Positions 41,959-52,115 of a stretch of DNA of 64,000 nucleotides are shown here, in pieces. The position numbers and the translations under genes are program-made. Source of the DNA: Azospirillum lipoferum 4B. GTDB taxonomy: Bacteria > Pseudomonadota > Alphaproteobacteria > Azospirillales > Azospirillaceae. The notes under the pieces were generated by a model. The model made no database searches, was not told the DNA's origin, and saw only the letters and a list, made by a program, of their open reading frames with translations. Every line of letters begins with the position of its first letter. Positions within the stretch are counted from its first letter, which is position 1. The DNA lies in NCBI RefSeq assembly GCF_000283655.1, contig NC_016587.1, positions 124,001 to 188,000 of the forward strand. Direction: 5' to 3'.

Positions 41959-42398
41959 CGGGACTCTCCGTCGAACAGCGTGACGACGTCATCGTGCAGC
42001 AGGGCCAGTTCCTGGCCGCGCGGCGTCGGGGCGGCGGGTGCCGGCAGCGTCCCGGCGAGCCAGCCGCCGGTGAGCCAGCCCAGCGCCAGCAGGGCGGCGC
42101 AGAAGCCCGCCACCGTCCGCCGCGGCATCCGCCCCAGCAACAGCAGCACAAGCCCGTCCTGCGGCACGGCGCGGGCGGTGGCGCCGGCGGCCGACAGCAG
42201 GCGGTCGATGCGGGCATCCTCCACCATGGGCGGGCTGCCGGACAGCAACCGGTCGAAGGCCAGCGCCTCGTCCGCCGCGGCCCGCAGCGCAGGCGAACGG
42301 GCAAGCGCGGCCTCCGCCCCGGCGCGCAGCTCGGGCGGCCAGCGGTTCGGGGAAGCGCCGTAGTCGTCCAGGTGGCGGAGGAAGTCTCGGTCGGTCAT
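41955..42398 (-). CDS. Membrane-anchored anti-sigma-like protein
   Basis: The 147-residue protein has a cytoplasmic N-terminal helical region (DFLRHLDDYGASPNRWPPELRAG), and a membrane helix near residues 98-118 (FCAALLALGWLTGGWLAGTL). A short periplasmic tail follows. Position between ECF sigma and the metal-sensor gene implies it sequesters the sigma factor. Start at 42398 is fixed by GAGGGAGGA; the upstream ATG at 42413 lies inside that ribosome-binding site. No zinc-finger HxxxCxxC is present. Confidence 0.72.
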   Translation of the reverse strand: MTDRDFLRHLDDYGASPNRWPPELRAGAEAALARSPALRAAADEALAFDRLLSGSPPMVEDARIDRLLSAAGATARAVPQDGLVLLLLGRMPRRTVAGFCAALLALGWLTGGWLAGTLPAPAAPTPRGQELALLHDDVVTLFDGESR

Positions 42399-42409
42399 GG
42401 AATCCTCCC

Positions 42410-42976
42410 TCATGGGACATCGGCGGAGGTGAGCGCGCTCTTCAGTGCCGAGCGGGCGCGGGCGAGCAGCGAGGCGAAGGCGGTCTCACTCATGCTCAGC
42501 ACCTCGGCGGCCTGCCGCAGGCTGAGCCCCTCCTGGTGGAACAGCACCACGGCGGCGCGCTGGCGGTCGGGCAAGGCGGCCAGCGCCCGGTTGACGCGCT
42601 CCGCCGTCTGGCGTTCGGCGATGCGGGCGAGCGCGTCGGGAGACTCGTCGGGCGGATCGCCGGCCTCCTCCAGCGGCGACCAGCCGGGGCGGCGGCCGCG
42701 GTCGATGGCGAGGTTCATCACGATGCGGTAGAGCCAGGTGGTGAAGGAGGCCCGCCCGCCGTCCCAGCGCCCGGCATGCTGCCAGACCCGCAGGAAGGCC
42801 TCCTGCGCGATCTCGTCGGCATCGGACGGGTTGCCGGTCATCCGCTGGGCGAGCGCCACGGTGCGGCGCATGTGGCGGGCGGCCAGCCGGTCGAACGCCG
42901 CGGCATCGCCGCCGGCCACGCGGGCCATCAACTCGTCGTCCGTGCCGCTGGCCTCGATCACCGGGAGTCCGCTCAT
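42410..42976 (-). CDS. ECF-family RNA polymerase sigma factor
   Basis: The 188-residue sigma factor has region 2 (DRLAARHMRRTVALAQRMTGNPSDADEIAQEAFLRVWQHAGRWDGG, with the -10 binding helix) and region 4 (ERVNRALAALPDRQRAAVVLFHQEGLSLRQAAEVLSMSETAFASLLARAR). It is close to RpoE/SigC-type sigmas. The ATG at 42976 was chosen because the frame upstream enters repeated DNA. Followed by anti-sigma-like and metal-sensor genes, it probably responds to envelope or metal stress. Target promoters were not identified. Confidence 0.88.
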   Translation of the reverse strand: MSGLPVIEASGTDDELMARVAGGDAAAFDRLAARHMRRTVALAQRMTGNPSDADEIAQEAFLRVWQHAGRWDGGRASFTTWLYRIVMNLAIDRGRRPGWSPLEEAGDPPDESPDALARIAERQTAERVNRALAALPDRQRAAVVLFHQEGLSLRQAAEVLSMSETAFASLLARARSALKSALTSADVP

Positions 42977-43034
42977 GCCGTGGGCGGGAACTATGCCCAA
43001 CAGGATGGAGAGGCGCCAGGGGGACGAGGACAAT

Positions 43035-43290
43035 GTTCCCTCTGCCGTCCCGGGAGAGGGCGTGGAGCCGACGGCCATAGGCCGGACGAGCGCCGAAAGG
43101 CGATCGTAGGCGGAATGCAGTCGCGAGGCTTGCGAGCGACTTCGGGGCCCATGCGCAGCATGGGAAGGGTGAGGGGTGATCCAAGGAACCATGCGGCTCG
43201 GGATTCTTGAATGACCCCTCACCCTCCCCGCGCCTTCGGCGCGGGTCCCCTCCCTCTCCCGGGGCGGGAGAGGGCGTTTATCCCCGAGCA
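43035..43290. repeat. GC-rich inverted-repeat element, copy A (between mdtC and the sigma gene)
   Basis: The stretch holds GGGAGAGGGCG at its start. Then GGGTGAGGGGTG faces CACCCCTCACCCTCCCC, with a GATTCTTG centre, and it ends TCCCTCTCCC-GGGCGGGAGAGGG. The same motifs occur, in the same order, at 62285-62441. No gene lies in 42977-43312. Confidence 0.7.
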
Positions 43291-43312
43291 GCACCACGCC
43301 CATCCCGCCCCC

Positions 43313-46300
43313 CTATTCCGCCGGGGCGGCGATGGCGGCGCGGCGGTTGCGGCGCATCGCCAGCCGTTCCAGCGTCAGATAGACCACCGGCGTGGTGTAG
43401 AGCGTCAGCATCTGGCTCACCAGCAGGCCGCCGATGATGGCGACGCCCAGCGGGCGGCGGATCTCGCCGCCGGTGCCATAGTCGAAGGCGAGCGGAACCG
43501 CGCCCAGCAAGGCCGCCATCGTCGTCATCATGATCGGGCGGAAGCGGACCAGCCCCGCTTCGCGGATCGCCTCCAAGGGCGACAGGCCGCGCTCGCGCTC
43601 CGCCTCCAGGGCGAAGTCGATCATCATGATGGCGTTCTTCTTGACGATGCCGATCAGCAGGATGATGCCGATCAGCGCCACGATCGACAAATCGTAGCCG
43701 GTCAGGATCAGCGCGATCAGCGCCCCGAGGCCGGCCGACGGCAGGGTCGACAGGATGGTCAGCGGGTGGATCAGGCTCTCGTACAGAACGCCCAGCACGA
43801 TGTAGATGGTGATCAGCGCCGCCAGGATCAGCAGCGGCTGGCTGGAGGAGGATTGCTGGAAGGCCCGCGCGTCGCCCTGGAAGCCGGCGCGGATGCCGGC
43901 CGGCATGCCGATGTCCTCCGCCGCGCGCTGGATCACCTCGGTCGCCTGGGACAGCGAGACGCCGGGCGCGAGGTCGAAGGTCAGGTTGGCGACCGGAAAG
44001 CCGCTCTGGTGCTGGATGCTGGAGGCCTGGTTGCCGATGACGACGCGCGACACCGCCGACAAGGGCACCATGCCGTCGCGGCCCGGCACGTAGATGCGCT
44101 TCAGGTCATCGGGGCCGAGCGCCTCGCGCGGATCGACCTCCAGCACCACCTTGTGCTGGTTCTGCGCCAGATACATGGTGGAGACCTGCCGCTGGCCGAA
44201 GGCGTCGTACAGCGTCGCCTCCAGTTCGCTCAAGGTCACGCCGAGGCGCGCGGCGGCGTCGCGGTCGACGATCACATTGGCCTGGATGCCGCCGTTCTGG
44301 CGGTCGTTGGCGACGTCCACCAGCTCCGGCAGGGTGCGCATCTTTTCCACCAGCTTGGGCGCCCATTCGTTCAGCGCGGCGATGTCGGGATCCTGCAGGC
44401 TGTAGCGGTACTGGCTGCGGCCCTGGAAGCCGCCGACGCGGATGTCCTGCACCGGCATCAGGAACAGCTGCACCCCCGGCACCTTGCCGGCGCGCATGCG
44501 CAGCCGCTGGGTGACGGTCGCCAGATCCTCGCGCTCCGCCTTCGGCTTGAGCGCGATGAAGATCTGGCCGGAATAGGTGCCGCCCGGCCCGCCGCCGCCG
44601 ATGGTGCCGCCGACGCTGGCGACCGCCGGATCGCCGGCCACCGCCTCCTGCAAGGCGCGCTGGCGCGTGACCATGGCGGTGAAGGAGATGTCCGGCGGCG
44701 GGTCGCTGAAGCCCATCAGCAGCCCGGTGTCCTGCTGCGGCACGAAGCCCTTCGGCACCTGCCCGTAGAGCCAGACGCTGACGCCGACGATGGCGAAGGT
44801 CGCCGCCAGCATGGTGCGGCGATGGGCCAGCACCCAGTCCAGCCCGTCGGCATAGAGCCCGAACAGCCGGTCGCCGATCCAGGCGAGCGCGCGGGCAAGC
44901 CGTCCGGGGGGCTTGCGCTCCGAGTCCGGCTGCAGCAGGTGGGCGCACATCATCGGGGTCAGGGTCAGCGAGACCACCGCAGACACCGCGATGGCGACCG
45001 ACAGCACCACCGCGAATTCGCGGAACAGCCGGCCCTGAATGCCGCCCATGAACAGGATGGGGATGAAGACGGCGACCAGAGACAGGCTGATCGACACCAC
45101 GGTGAAGGCGACCTGCCGGGCGCCCTTCACCGCCGCCTCGAAGGGTTTGGCGCCCTTTTCGATGTGGCGGACGATGTTCTCGATGACGACGATGGCGTCG
45201 TCCACCACGAAGCCGACCGAGATGGTCAGCGCCATCAGCGAGAAATTGTCCAGGCTGTAGCCGACGATCCACATCACGCCGAAGGTGCCCGCCAGCGACA
45301 GCGGCACCGAGGCCGCCGGGATGATCGTGGCCCACAGGCGGCGCAGGAACAGCGCCATCACCATCACCACCAGCGCCACGGTGATCGCCAGCGTCTTCTG
45401 CACGTCGTCGATCGAGGCGCGGATGGTCGGCGTGCGGTCGGTGCGCACCGAAAGCTGCACCCCCGGCGGCATCCAGCCGCGCAGGGTCGGCAGTTCGGCG
45501 CTCACCCGGTCCACCGTTTCCACCACGTTGGAGCCCGGCTGCTTCTGGATGTTGATCAGCACCGCGCGTTGGCCGTCCTGCCAGGCTGCGGTGCGGCTGT
45601 TCTCCGGCGCCTCGATCACCTCGGCGACATCGCCGAGCCGGATGGTGGCGCCGTTCTTCTCGGTTACGATCAGCCGGCGGTAGGCGTCGGCGCCGAACAG
45701 CTGGTCGCTGGCGCCGATCGACCAGGATTCATGGGTGCCGTCGAAGCTGCCCTTGGGGCCGTTGGCGTTGGCGCGCGAGATGGCGCTGCGGATCGTCTCC
45801 AGGCTGACGCCCATGTTGGCGGCGGCGGTGGCGTTGACGCGCACGCGCACCGCCGTCTTCTCCGCCCCGTTGATGGAGACCTGGGCCACCCCCTCGATCT
45901 GGCTCAGCCGCTGGCCGATGACGCTGTCGGCGAGGTTGTAGAGTTCCGATGGCGCCAGGGTGGTGGAGGTCATGGCGAGCGTCATCACCGGCGCGTCGGC
46001 CGGGTTGATGCGCCGCATCTTGGGCGGGCTGGGCAGGTCGGCCGGCAGGTCGCCGCCGGCGGCGTTGATCGCCGCCTGCACGTCGCGCGACGCCGCCTCC
46101 ACGTCGCGGTTCAGGTCGAACTGCACGACGACGGAGGTGCTGCCGAGCTTGCTGTTCGACGTCATCTCGGTGATGCCGGCGATGCGGGACAGCCGCCGTT
46201 CCAGCGGGGTGGCGACGGAGGCCGCCATCGTCTCCGGGCTGGCGCCGGGAAGCGACGCGGTGACGACGATGGTCGGGAATTCCACCTGCGGCAGCGGCGC

Positions 46301-46432
46301 CACCGGCAGGAAGCGGTAGGCGACCATGCCGAGGATCATCAGCCCGATCATCAGCAGCGAGGTGCCGACCGGCCGTTCGATGAAGGGGGCGGAGAGCGAC
46401 AGCTTGGCGGCCGACAGCTTGGGGGAGGCCAT
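43313..46432 (-). CDS. mdtC: RND multidrug efflux transporter, MdtC-like
   Basis: The 1039-residue protein has 12 predicted membrane segments in the HAE1 pattern. SAPFIERPVGTSLLMIGLMIL at the N-terminus, GFVVDDAIVVIENIVRHIEKG with the proton-relay DD in TM4, and the C-terminal MTTMAALLGAVPLAF are typical. Six bases separate it from mdtB. Two RND pumps in a row mark an MdtBC-type heteromultimer, which exports bile-salt and drug-like compounds. Confidence 0.92.
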   Translation of the reverse strand: MASPKLSAAKLSLSAPFIERPVGTSLLMIGLMILGMVAYRFLPVAPLPQVEFPTIVVTASLPGASPETMAASVATPLERRLSRIAGITEMTSNSKLGSTSVVVQFDLNRDVEAASRDVQAAINAAGGDLPADLPSPPKMRRINPADAPVMTLAMTSTTLAPSELYNLADSVIGQRLSQIEGVAQVSINGAEKTAVRVRVNATAAANMGVSLETIRSAISRANANGPKGSFDGTHESWSIGASDQLFGADAYRRLIVTEKNGATIRLGDVAEVIEAPENSRTAAWQDGQRAVLINIQKQPGSNVVETVDRVSAELPTLRGWMPPGVQLSVRTDRTPTIRASIDDVQKTLAITVALVVMVMALFLRRLWATIIPAASVPLSLAGTFGVMWIVGYSLDNFSLMALTISVGFVVDDAIVVIENIVRHIEKGAKPFEAAVKGARQVAFTVVSISLSLVAVFIPILFMGGIQGRLFREFAVVLSVAIAVSAVVSLTLTPMMCAHLLQPDSERKPPGRLARALAWIGDRLFGLYADGLDWVLAHRRTMLAATFAIVGVSVWLYGQVPKGFVPQQDTGLLMGFSDPPPDISFTAMVTRQRALQEAVAGDPAVASVGGTIGGGGPGGTYSGQIFIALKPKAEREDLATVTQRLRMRAGKVPGVQLFLMPVQDIRVGGFQGRSQYRYSLQDPDIAALNEWAPKLVEKMRTLPELVDVANDRQNGGIQANVIVDRDAAARLGVTLSELEATLYDAFGQRQVSTMYLAQNQHKVVLEVDPREALGPDDLKRIYVPGRDGMVPLSAVSRVVIGNQASSIQHQSGFPVANLTFDLAPGVSLSQATEVIQRAAEDIGMPAGIRAGFQGDARAFQQSSSSQPLLILAALITIYIVLGVLYESLIHPLTILSTLPSAGLGALIALILTGYDLSIVALIGIILLIGIVKKNAIMMIDFALEAERERGLSPLEAIREAGLVRFRPIMMTTMAALLGAVPLAFDYGTGGEIRRPLGVAIIGGLLVSQMLTLYTTPVVYLTLERLAMRRNRRAAIAAPAE

Positions 46433-46438
46433 GGGCGG

Positions 46439-49400
46439 CTACTCCGCCGCCGCGCGGCCGGGCGCCCGGTCGTTGCCCGGCAGTGCCGCCGCCTTGGACC
46501 CCGGCCGCAGCCAGCGCCGCAGGCGGGTGCCCAGCCGGTCCATGTAGAGATAGACCACCGGCGTGGTGTAGAGCGTCAGCACCTGGCTCAGCACCAGACC
46601 GCCGACGATGGCGATGCCCATCGGCTTGCGCAGCTCCGATCCCGTGCCGTTCTCCAGCGCCAGCGGCAGGGCACCCAGCAGGGCCGCCATCGTCGTCATC
46701 ATGATCGGGCGGAAGCGCAGCAGCGACGCCTCGTAGATCGAGCGTTCCGGCGCCATGCCCTGGTGGCGTTCGGCCTCCAGCGCGAAGTCGATCATCATGA
46801 TCGCGTTCTTCTTGACGATGCCGATCAGCAGCACGATGCCGACCAGCGCGATCAGCGACAGGTCGTGGCCGGTCGCCATCAGCGCCAGAAGCGCGCCGAT
46901 GCCCGCCGAGGGCAGGGTCGACAGGATGGTGACGGGGTGGATCGTGCTCTCGTACAGGATGCCAAGCACGATGTAGACCGCGACCACCGCCGCCAGGATC
47001 AGCCAGGGCTGGGTTTCCAGCGAGCTGCGGAACTCGGCGGCCGTGCCGGCGAAGCGGGCGGTCGCGGTGTCGGGCATGCCGATGCTGTCGCGCGCCTGCT
47101 GGATCGCCGTGACCGCCGCCCCCAGCGAGACGCCGTGCGCCACGTTGAAGGACAGGGTGACGGAGGGGAACTGGCCCTGGTGGGTGATGACCAGGGGCGC
47201 GGTCCTGCGCTCCACCGACACCACGGCGCCCAGGGGCACCACGCCGCCGTTGCCGGACTTCACATAGATCTTGGACAGCGACGCCGGATCCATCTGGAAG
47301 GACGGCTCCACCTCCAGGATCACGCGGTATTGGTTGGTCTGGGTGTAGATGGTGGAGACCTGCCGCTGGCCGAAGGCGTCGTACAGCGTATCGTCGATGG
47401 CCTGCGGCAGCACATTCAGGCGGGATGCGGCGTCGCGGTCGATGGTCAGGTAGACCTGAAGCCCGTCCGGCTGCTGGTCGGTCGCCACGTCGGTCAGCTC
47501 CGGCCTTGCGCGGAGTGCGTCGAGCAGGCGCGGGGTCCAGTTCTCCAGCTCGCGCGGGTCGGCGTCCTGCAGGACATACTGGTATTGGGTGCGGCTGACG
47601 CGGCTGTCGATCTGCACGTCCTGCACCGCCTGCATGAACAGCGAAACGCCCTTCAGATCGCCGGTGGCGGCGCGCAGGCGGGCGATGATCTCCTCCGCCG
47701 AGGAGGTCCGCTGGTCGCGCGGCTTCAGCGCGATGGTCAGGCTGCCGGTGTTGGTGGTGGCGTTCACCGTGCCGGTACCGACGAAGCTGGCCACCCCGGC
47801 CACGTCGGGGTCGCGGCGGACGATGTCGGCGACCTCGCGCTGCCGCTCCGCCATCGCCTTGACCGAGATGGACGGGGCTGCGTCGGTCACGCCGGTGATG
47901 ACGCCGGTGTCCTGCTGCGGCAGGAAGCCCTTGGGCACCACGTCATAGAGGTAGAGCGTGGCGGCCAGCGTGGCGATGGTGAAGATCAGCGTCGCCGGCT
48001 GGTGGCGCAGCACGACGCGCAGCGAGGCGGCGTAGCCGTTCAACAGCGCGTCGAAGCCGCGCTCGGTCCAGCGGAAGACGGCGTTGGGCCTGCTTTCAGT
48101 TTCGGGCTTGAGCAGGCGGGCGCACATCATCGGCGTCAGCGTCAGCGAGATCGCCGCCGACACCAGAACCGCGATGGACAGGGTAATGGCGAACTCGCGG
48201 AACAGCCGGCCGACCACGCCGCCCATGAACAGCAGCGGGATGAACACCGCGATCAGCGACAGGGTCAGCGAAACGACCGTGAAGCCGATCTGGCGCGCCC
48301 CCTTGAGGGCCGCCGGCAGCGGCTTCTCGCCCTTCTCGATGTGGCGGACGATGTTCTCGATCATCACGATGGCGTCGTCGACGACGAAGCCCGACGCGAT
48401 GGTCAGCGCCATCAGCGACAGGTTGTCCAGGCTGAAGCCGCACAGCGCCATGATGCCGAAGGTGCCGATCAGCGACAGCGGCAGCGCCGCCGCCGGGATC
48501 ACCGTCGCCCACGCCTTGCGCAGGAACAGGAAGATCACCAGCACCACCAGCCCGGCGGTCAGCACCAGCGTCTTCTGCACGTCCACCACCGAGGCGCGGA
48601 TGGTCTCCGTCCGGTCGGTCAGCACCGCCATGTGGATCTGCGGCGGCAGCGTGGCCTGCAGCGACGGCAGCAGGGCGCGGATGCGGTCCACCGTGTCGAT
48701 GATGTTGGCGCCGGGCTGGCGCAGCACGTTCAGCAGCACCGCCGGCTTGCCGTCGTGCCAGGCCGCCAGCCGGGTGTTCTCCACCGAATCGACCACGGTG
48801 CCGATGTCGGACAGCCGCACCGGGCCGCCGTTCTTGTAGGTGACGATGATCGGGCGGTAGGCGGCGGCGGTCTCGATCTGGTCGTTGACGCCTATCGACC
48901 AGGACTGGCGCGGGCCGTCGAAGCTGCCCTTCGGCGCGTTGACGTTGGCCTGGGTGATGGTGGTCCGCACATCCTCCAGCGTCAGGCCGAGACCGGCGAC
49001 GGCGGCGGGATTGACCTGCACGCGCACGGCGGGGCGCAGGCCGCCCTCGATCCCGACATAGCCGACGCCGTCGACCTGGGACAGCTTCTGCGCCAGCAGC
49101 GTGTCGGCGGCGTCGCTGACGGTCTCCAGCCGCAGGGATTCCGAACTCAGCGCCAGCACCATCACCGGCGTGTCGGCCGGATTGACCTTGTCATAGACCG
49201 GCGGGTTCGGCAGGCCCTTGGGCAGCGTGCCCGATGCGGCGCTGATCGCCGATTGCACGTCCTGCGAGGCGGCGTCGATGTCGCGGGACAGGTCGAACTG
49301 CAGCGTGATGACCGACAGCCCGAAGGAGCTGGTCGAGATCATCGAGGAGATGCCGGCGATCTGGCCGAGCTGCCGTTCCAGCGGCGCGGTGACGGAGGAC

Positions 49401-49579
49401 GCCATCACGTCGGGGGCCGCCCCCGGCAGTTGGGTGGTGACGCGCACCGTCGGGAAATCGACCGTCGGCAGCGAGGAGATCGGCAGTGTGCTGTAGCCCA
49501 GCAGGCCCAGCAGCACGACCGCCAGCATCAGCAGCCCGGTGGCGACCGGCCGCAGGATGAAGGGGGCGGAGATGTTCAT
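46439..49579 (-). CDS. mdtB: RND multidrug efflux transporter, MdtB-like
   Basis: The 1046-residue RND pump starts ISAPFILRPVATGLLMLAVVLLGLLGY and carries GFVVDDAIVMIENIVRHIEKGEKPL, the TM4 proton-relay motif. MTTMAALLGALPLALENGTGSELR is near the C-terminus. It resembles the partner MdtC in length and segment order, consistent with duplication. It overlaps mdtA's stop by four bases. Confidence 0.92.
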   Translation of the reverse strand: MNISAPFILRPVATGLLMLAVVLLGLLGYSTLPISSLPTVDFPTVRVTTQLPGAAPDVMASSVTAPLERQLGQIAGISSMISTSSFGLSVITLQFDLSRDIDAASQDVQSAISAASGTLPKGLPNPPVYDKVNPADTPVMVLALSSESLRLETVSDAADTLLAQKLSQVDGVGYVGIEGGLRPAVRVQVNPAAVAGLGLTLEDVRTTITQANVNAPKGSFDGPRQSWSIGVNDQIETAAAYRPIIVTYKNGGPVRLSDIGTVVDSVENTRLAAWHDGKPAVLLNVLRQPGANIIDTVDRIRALLPSLQATLPPQIHMAVLTDRTETIRASVVDVQKTLVLTAGLVVLVIFLFLRKAWATVIPAAALPLSLIGTFGIMALCGFSLDNLSLMALTIASGFVVDDAIVMIENIVRHIEKGEKPLPAALKGARQIGFTVVSLTLSLIAVFIPLLFMGGVVGRLFREFAITLSIAVLVSAAISLTLTPMMCARLLKPETESRPNAVFRWTERGFDALLNGYAASLRVVLRHQPATLIFTIATLAATLYLYDVVPKGFLPQQDTGVITGVTDAAPSISVKAMAERQREVADIVRRDPDVAGVASFVGTGTVNATTNTGSLTIALKPRDQRTSSAEEIIARLRAATGDLKGVSLFMQAVQDVQIDSRVSRTQYQYVLQDADPRELENWTPRLLDALRARPELTDVATDQQPDGLQVYLTIDRDAASRLNVLPQAIDDTLYDAFGQRQVSTIYTQTNQYRVILEVEPSFQMDPASLSKIYVKSGNGGVVPLGAVVSVERRTAPLVITHQGQFPSVTLSFNVAHGVSLGAAVTAIQQARDSIGMPDTATARFAGTAAEFRSSLETQPWLILAAVVAVYIVLGILYESTIHPVTILSTLPSAGIGALLALMATGHDLSLIALVGIVLLIGIVKKNAIMMIDFALEAERHQGMAPERSIYEASLLRFRPIMMTTMAALLGALPLALENGTGSELRKPMGIAIVGGLVLSQVLTLYTTPVVYLYMDRLGTRLRRWLRPGSKAAALPGNDRAPGRAAAE

Positions 49580-50928
49580 GAGGGCTGCCGCCCGTCACGC
49601 TGGCCGGGCTGGCCGGGAGGGGGAGCGGTGCCGTTGTTCTCGCGCTGCTGCCGCTCGCGCCGCCGCTCCTCGCGGGCGGTCGGATCGGGCGCGGTGCCGG
49701 TGGGTGCGTTTGCAGCGGGTGCAGCCCCAGCCGGTGCGGCGGACGCGATGGGCTCGACGATGCGCACCTTGGAGCCGGGCTGCAGGCGGTATTGGCCGTC
49801 CACCACCACGCGCTCGCCGGGGGCCAGGCCATCGTCGACGATGGCCTTGTTCTCCTCCTGGCGGGCGACCTTGATCGGGCGCTGCTCCACCGTCAGGTCG
49901 TCCTTGATGACATAGGCGTAGGTGCCCTGCGGCCCGCGCTGCACCGCCGTCGAGGGCACCGTGGTGGCGTCTCGGCGGATGGTGGACAGCAGGCGGACAT
50001 TGACGAACTGGCCGGGCCACAGCTTTTGCGGGTCGTTCGGCATCTGCGCCTTCAGGCGGATGGTGCCGGTGCCGCTGTCGATCAGGTTGTCCACCACGGC
50101 GAGAGAGCCGGTGTCGAGCACGCGCCGGCCCTCGCGGTCCTGCACCTCCACCTTGACCGGGCCCTGAGCCTGGGCGGCCAGCACGGCGGGGAGCTGCTTC
50201 TCCGGCAGGGTGAAGAGCACGGCGATGGGCTGGATCTGGGTGATGGTGGCGATGCCGCTCTGGTCGCTCGCCCGCACCACATTGCCCTGGTCGACATTGC
50301 GCAGGCCGATGCGGCCGCTGATGGGGGCGGTGACGGTGGTGTAGTTCAGCTGGACCCGCACCGCCTCGATCGCCGCCTCGTCGGCGCGGATCTGCGCTTC
50401 GTACTGGGCGACCAGCGCGCGCTGGGTGTCGACCGTCTGGCGCGACGCGAACTCCTTCAGGTTCATGTTGCGCTCCAGGTCGCGGCGGGCGTTGGCGAGC
50501 TGCGCCTCGTCCTGCGCCTTCTTCGCCTCGGCCTGGGCCAGCTGGGCCTGGAGCGCGCGGGAATCGATGGTCGCCAGCAGGTCGCCGGCCTTCACCAGCT
50601 GGCCTTCCTGCAGCGAGACGCGCTGAAGCTCGCCATCGACGCGGGCGCGCACGGTGACGGTGTTGAAGGCCTGGATCGTGCCGATGCCGTCGAACCAGAT
50701 CGGCACGTCCTCGCGAGCCACCGTGCCGGCCTGCACTGCCACCACGGCGTTGCGGGAGCCGCCCTCAGGGCCGGGAGGGGCGCCGGGCGGACCGGGGGGC
50801 GGACCGCCGGCACCGGCGAACGGCGGTGTCGCAGGGGTGGTCAGCTTCTGCTGAACCGCGTAGCCGATGCCGCCGACCAGACCGGCGAGAACCACACCGG
50901 CGATCACCGGCTTCCAACGAATCGTCAT
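49576..50928 (-). CDS. mdtA: RND efflux membrane fusion protein, MdtA-like
   Basis: The 450-residue protein has an N-terminal signal-anchor (residues 9-24) and lipoyl half-motifs (GELQRVSLQEGQLVKAGDLLATID). A coiled-coil hairpin has repeated Ala/Gln/Glu, and an RND-type beta-barrel contains VTAPISGRIGLRNVDQGNVV. The C-terminus is Pro/Gly/Arg-rich low-complexity of about 65 residues, unusually long for the family. The gene starts the mdtABC operon. Confidence 0.9.
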   Translation of the reverse strand: MTIRWKPVIAGVVLAGLVGGIGYAVQQKLTTPATPPFAGAGGPPPGPPGAPPGPEGGSRNAVVAVQAGTVAREDVPIWFDGIGTIQAFNTVTVRARVDGELQRVSLQEGQLVKAGDLLATIDSRALQAQLAQAEAKKAQDEAQLANARRDLERNMNLKEFASRQTVDTQRALVAQYEAQIRADEAAIEAVRVQLNYTTVTAPISGRIGLRNVDQGNVVRASDQSGIATITQIQPIAVLFTLPEKQLPAVLAAQAQGPVKVEVQDREGRRVLDTGSLAVVDNLIDSGTGTIRLKAQMPNDPQKLWPGQFVNVRLLSTIRRDATTVPSTAVQRGPQGTYAYVIKDDLTVEQRPIKVARQEENKAIVDDGLAPGERVVVDGQYRLQPGSKVRIVEPIASAAPAGAAPAANAPTGTAPDPTAREERRRERQQRENNGTAPPPGQPGQRDGRQPS

Positions 50929-51052
50929 GACTGTCCCGACGCTTGCCGGGAGGGCCGCAGGGCCGCCCCGGTCTTTCCCTAGTGCCCTTGATACGGGGCG
51001 GCGGTGCCAATTCGTCGGGGAGGCGGGAGAAATTTTTTCTGCGCCGGGGCAG

Positions 51053-52051
51053 TCAGCGCATCGTGCCTGCCGGGTTGGGCGCGGACGCCAGGGCGGCGCG
51101 GGCCATCGCCAGCGCGCCGTCGCGCGAGCGGGCGGCGGCGACGAAGCGGTTCAGGTGGCAGAAGATGGCATCCTCCACACCGCAGACGCGGGCGAGCTCG
51201 GCATCGCGCAGGCCCGCCCAGGCCGCGGGCAGCGGCAGCTTCTGGGCGAAGCTGCCCGGTTCCGGCGGCATGCAGCCGACCATCCAGGCTTCGCCGCCCT
51301 TGTCGGGATAGACGGCGAACAGCACCGGCAGGTCCGCCTCATGCGCCGGTCCCTGCCAGGGCATGCCGCGGCCGAGCTCCAGGATGCGCGGGTCGGCCGA
51401 GCGGGCATGCGCCTCCAGCACGATGTCGCGGGCGGCGATCCGGGCGCGGATCTGTTCGATGCGGCCGTCGAGGACGGCGCCCGCGATTTCCGCCGCGCGG
51501 GCGAAGCGCTCGTCCTCGGCCGGCGCCCGGTCGGCCGTGGCGGCATCCCAGGGCAGGTTCAGCACCTCGACCAGGGACGGCAGCGCCAGCCCGTCGGCGA
51601 TCCGGGCCGCCCGGTCGAGCGCCTCGTCGCCGAAGCCCGGAACCGGGCGCAGCCCGTTGTCGGCAAGGTCGACGAGGCGGATGAGCTGCTCGTCCATCTC
51701 CGCCCAGATCTGCCCGACGACCTCCTCGCCGCCGCGGCCGGCCAGGACGGTGCGCACCGCATCGTGGCCGAAGGCGGACCACAGCAGGCCCGCCGAGGAG
51801 TAGGGCGACCCGTCGGCACGGGCCGGGGCGCCGCGCTGGTGATGGTCGAAGCGCCGCCGCGCCGGGTCGAAGACGCCGCCGACATCCCAGACGATGTCGG
51901 CGGCCTCGATGGCGCGCGGATCGCGGGTGCGCAGCAGGGTTGAGGCGGCCAGCGCCTCGGGCGGCAGGGCGCGGCGCAGGATGGCGTAGCCGAGCACCTC
52001 GTCGCAGTGGAACGAGCCGCCATGGGTGACAAGTCGAAGTCCGTCGGTCAT
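51053..52051 (-). CDS. MYG1-family protein (predicted metal-dependent phosphoesterase)
   Basis: The 332-residue protein opens LVTHGGSFHCDEVLGYAIL, with H and D metal ligands. It has IVWDVGGVFDPARRRFDHHQRG, the DHH-like second motif. This matches MYG1, whose human homologue was reported to be a nuclear and mitochondrial 3'-5' exonuclease. The substrate in bacteria is not known. Start at MTDGLRL was preferred, as upstream codons overlap the mscS tail. It is on the same strand as mscS, 64 bp after its stop. Confidence 0.87.
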   Translation of the reverse strand: MTDGLRLVTHGGSFHCDEVLGYAILRRALPPEALAASTLLRTRDPRAIEAADIVWDVGGVFDPARRRFDHHQRGAPARADGSPYSSAGLLWSAFGHDAVRTVLAGRGGEEVVGQIWAEMDEQLIRLVDLADNGLRPVPGFGDEALDRAARIADGLALPSLVEVLNLPWDAATADRAPAEDERFARAAEIAGAVLDGRIEQIRARIAARDIVLEAHARSADPRILELGRGMPWQGPAHEADLPVLFAVYPDKGGEAWMVGCMPPEPGSFAQKLPLPAAWAGLRDAELARVCGVEDAIFCHLNRFVAAARSRDGALAMARAALASAPNPAGTMR

Positions 52052-52115
52052 GCCGCTCTCTCGTCTCCAGGATTTGGGCGTTGCGGCCGCCGTCATTCCG
52101 GCGGCGTCTTCCGGG

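Noticed and set aside
43211-49915. A 2234-codon plus-strand open frame antisense to mdtB and mdtC
   Set aside because: It is made of His/Asp/Gln/Arg-rich repeats mirroring the RND codons and contains no domain. It is a shadow of the real genes.
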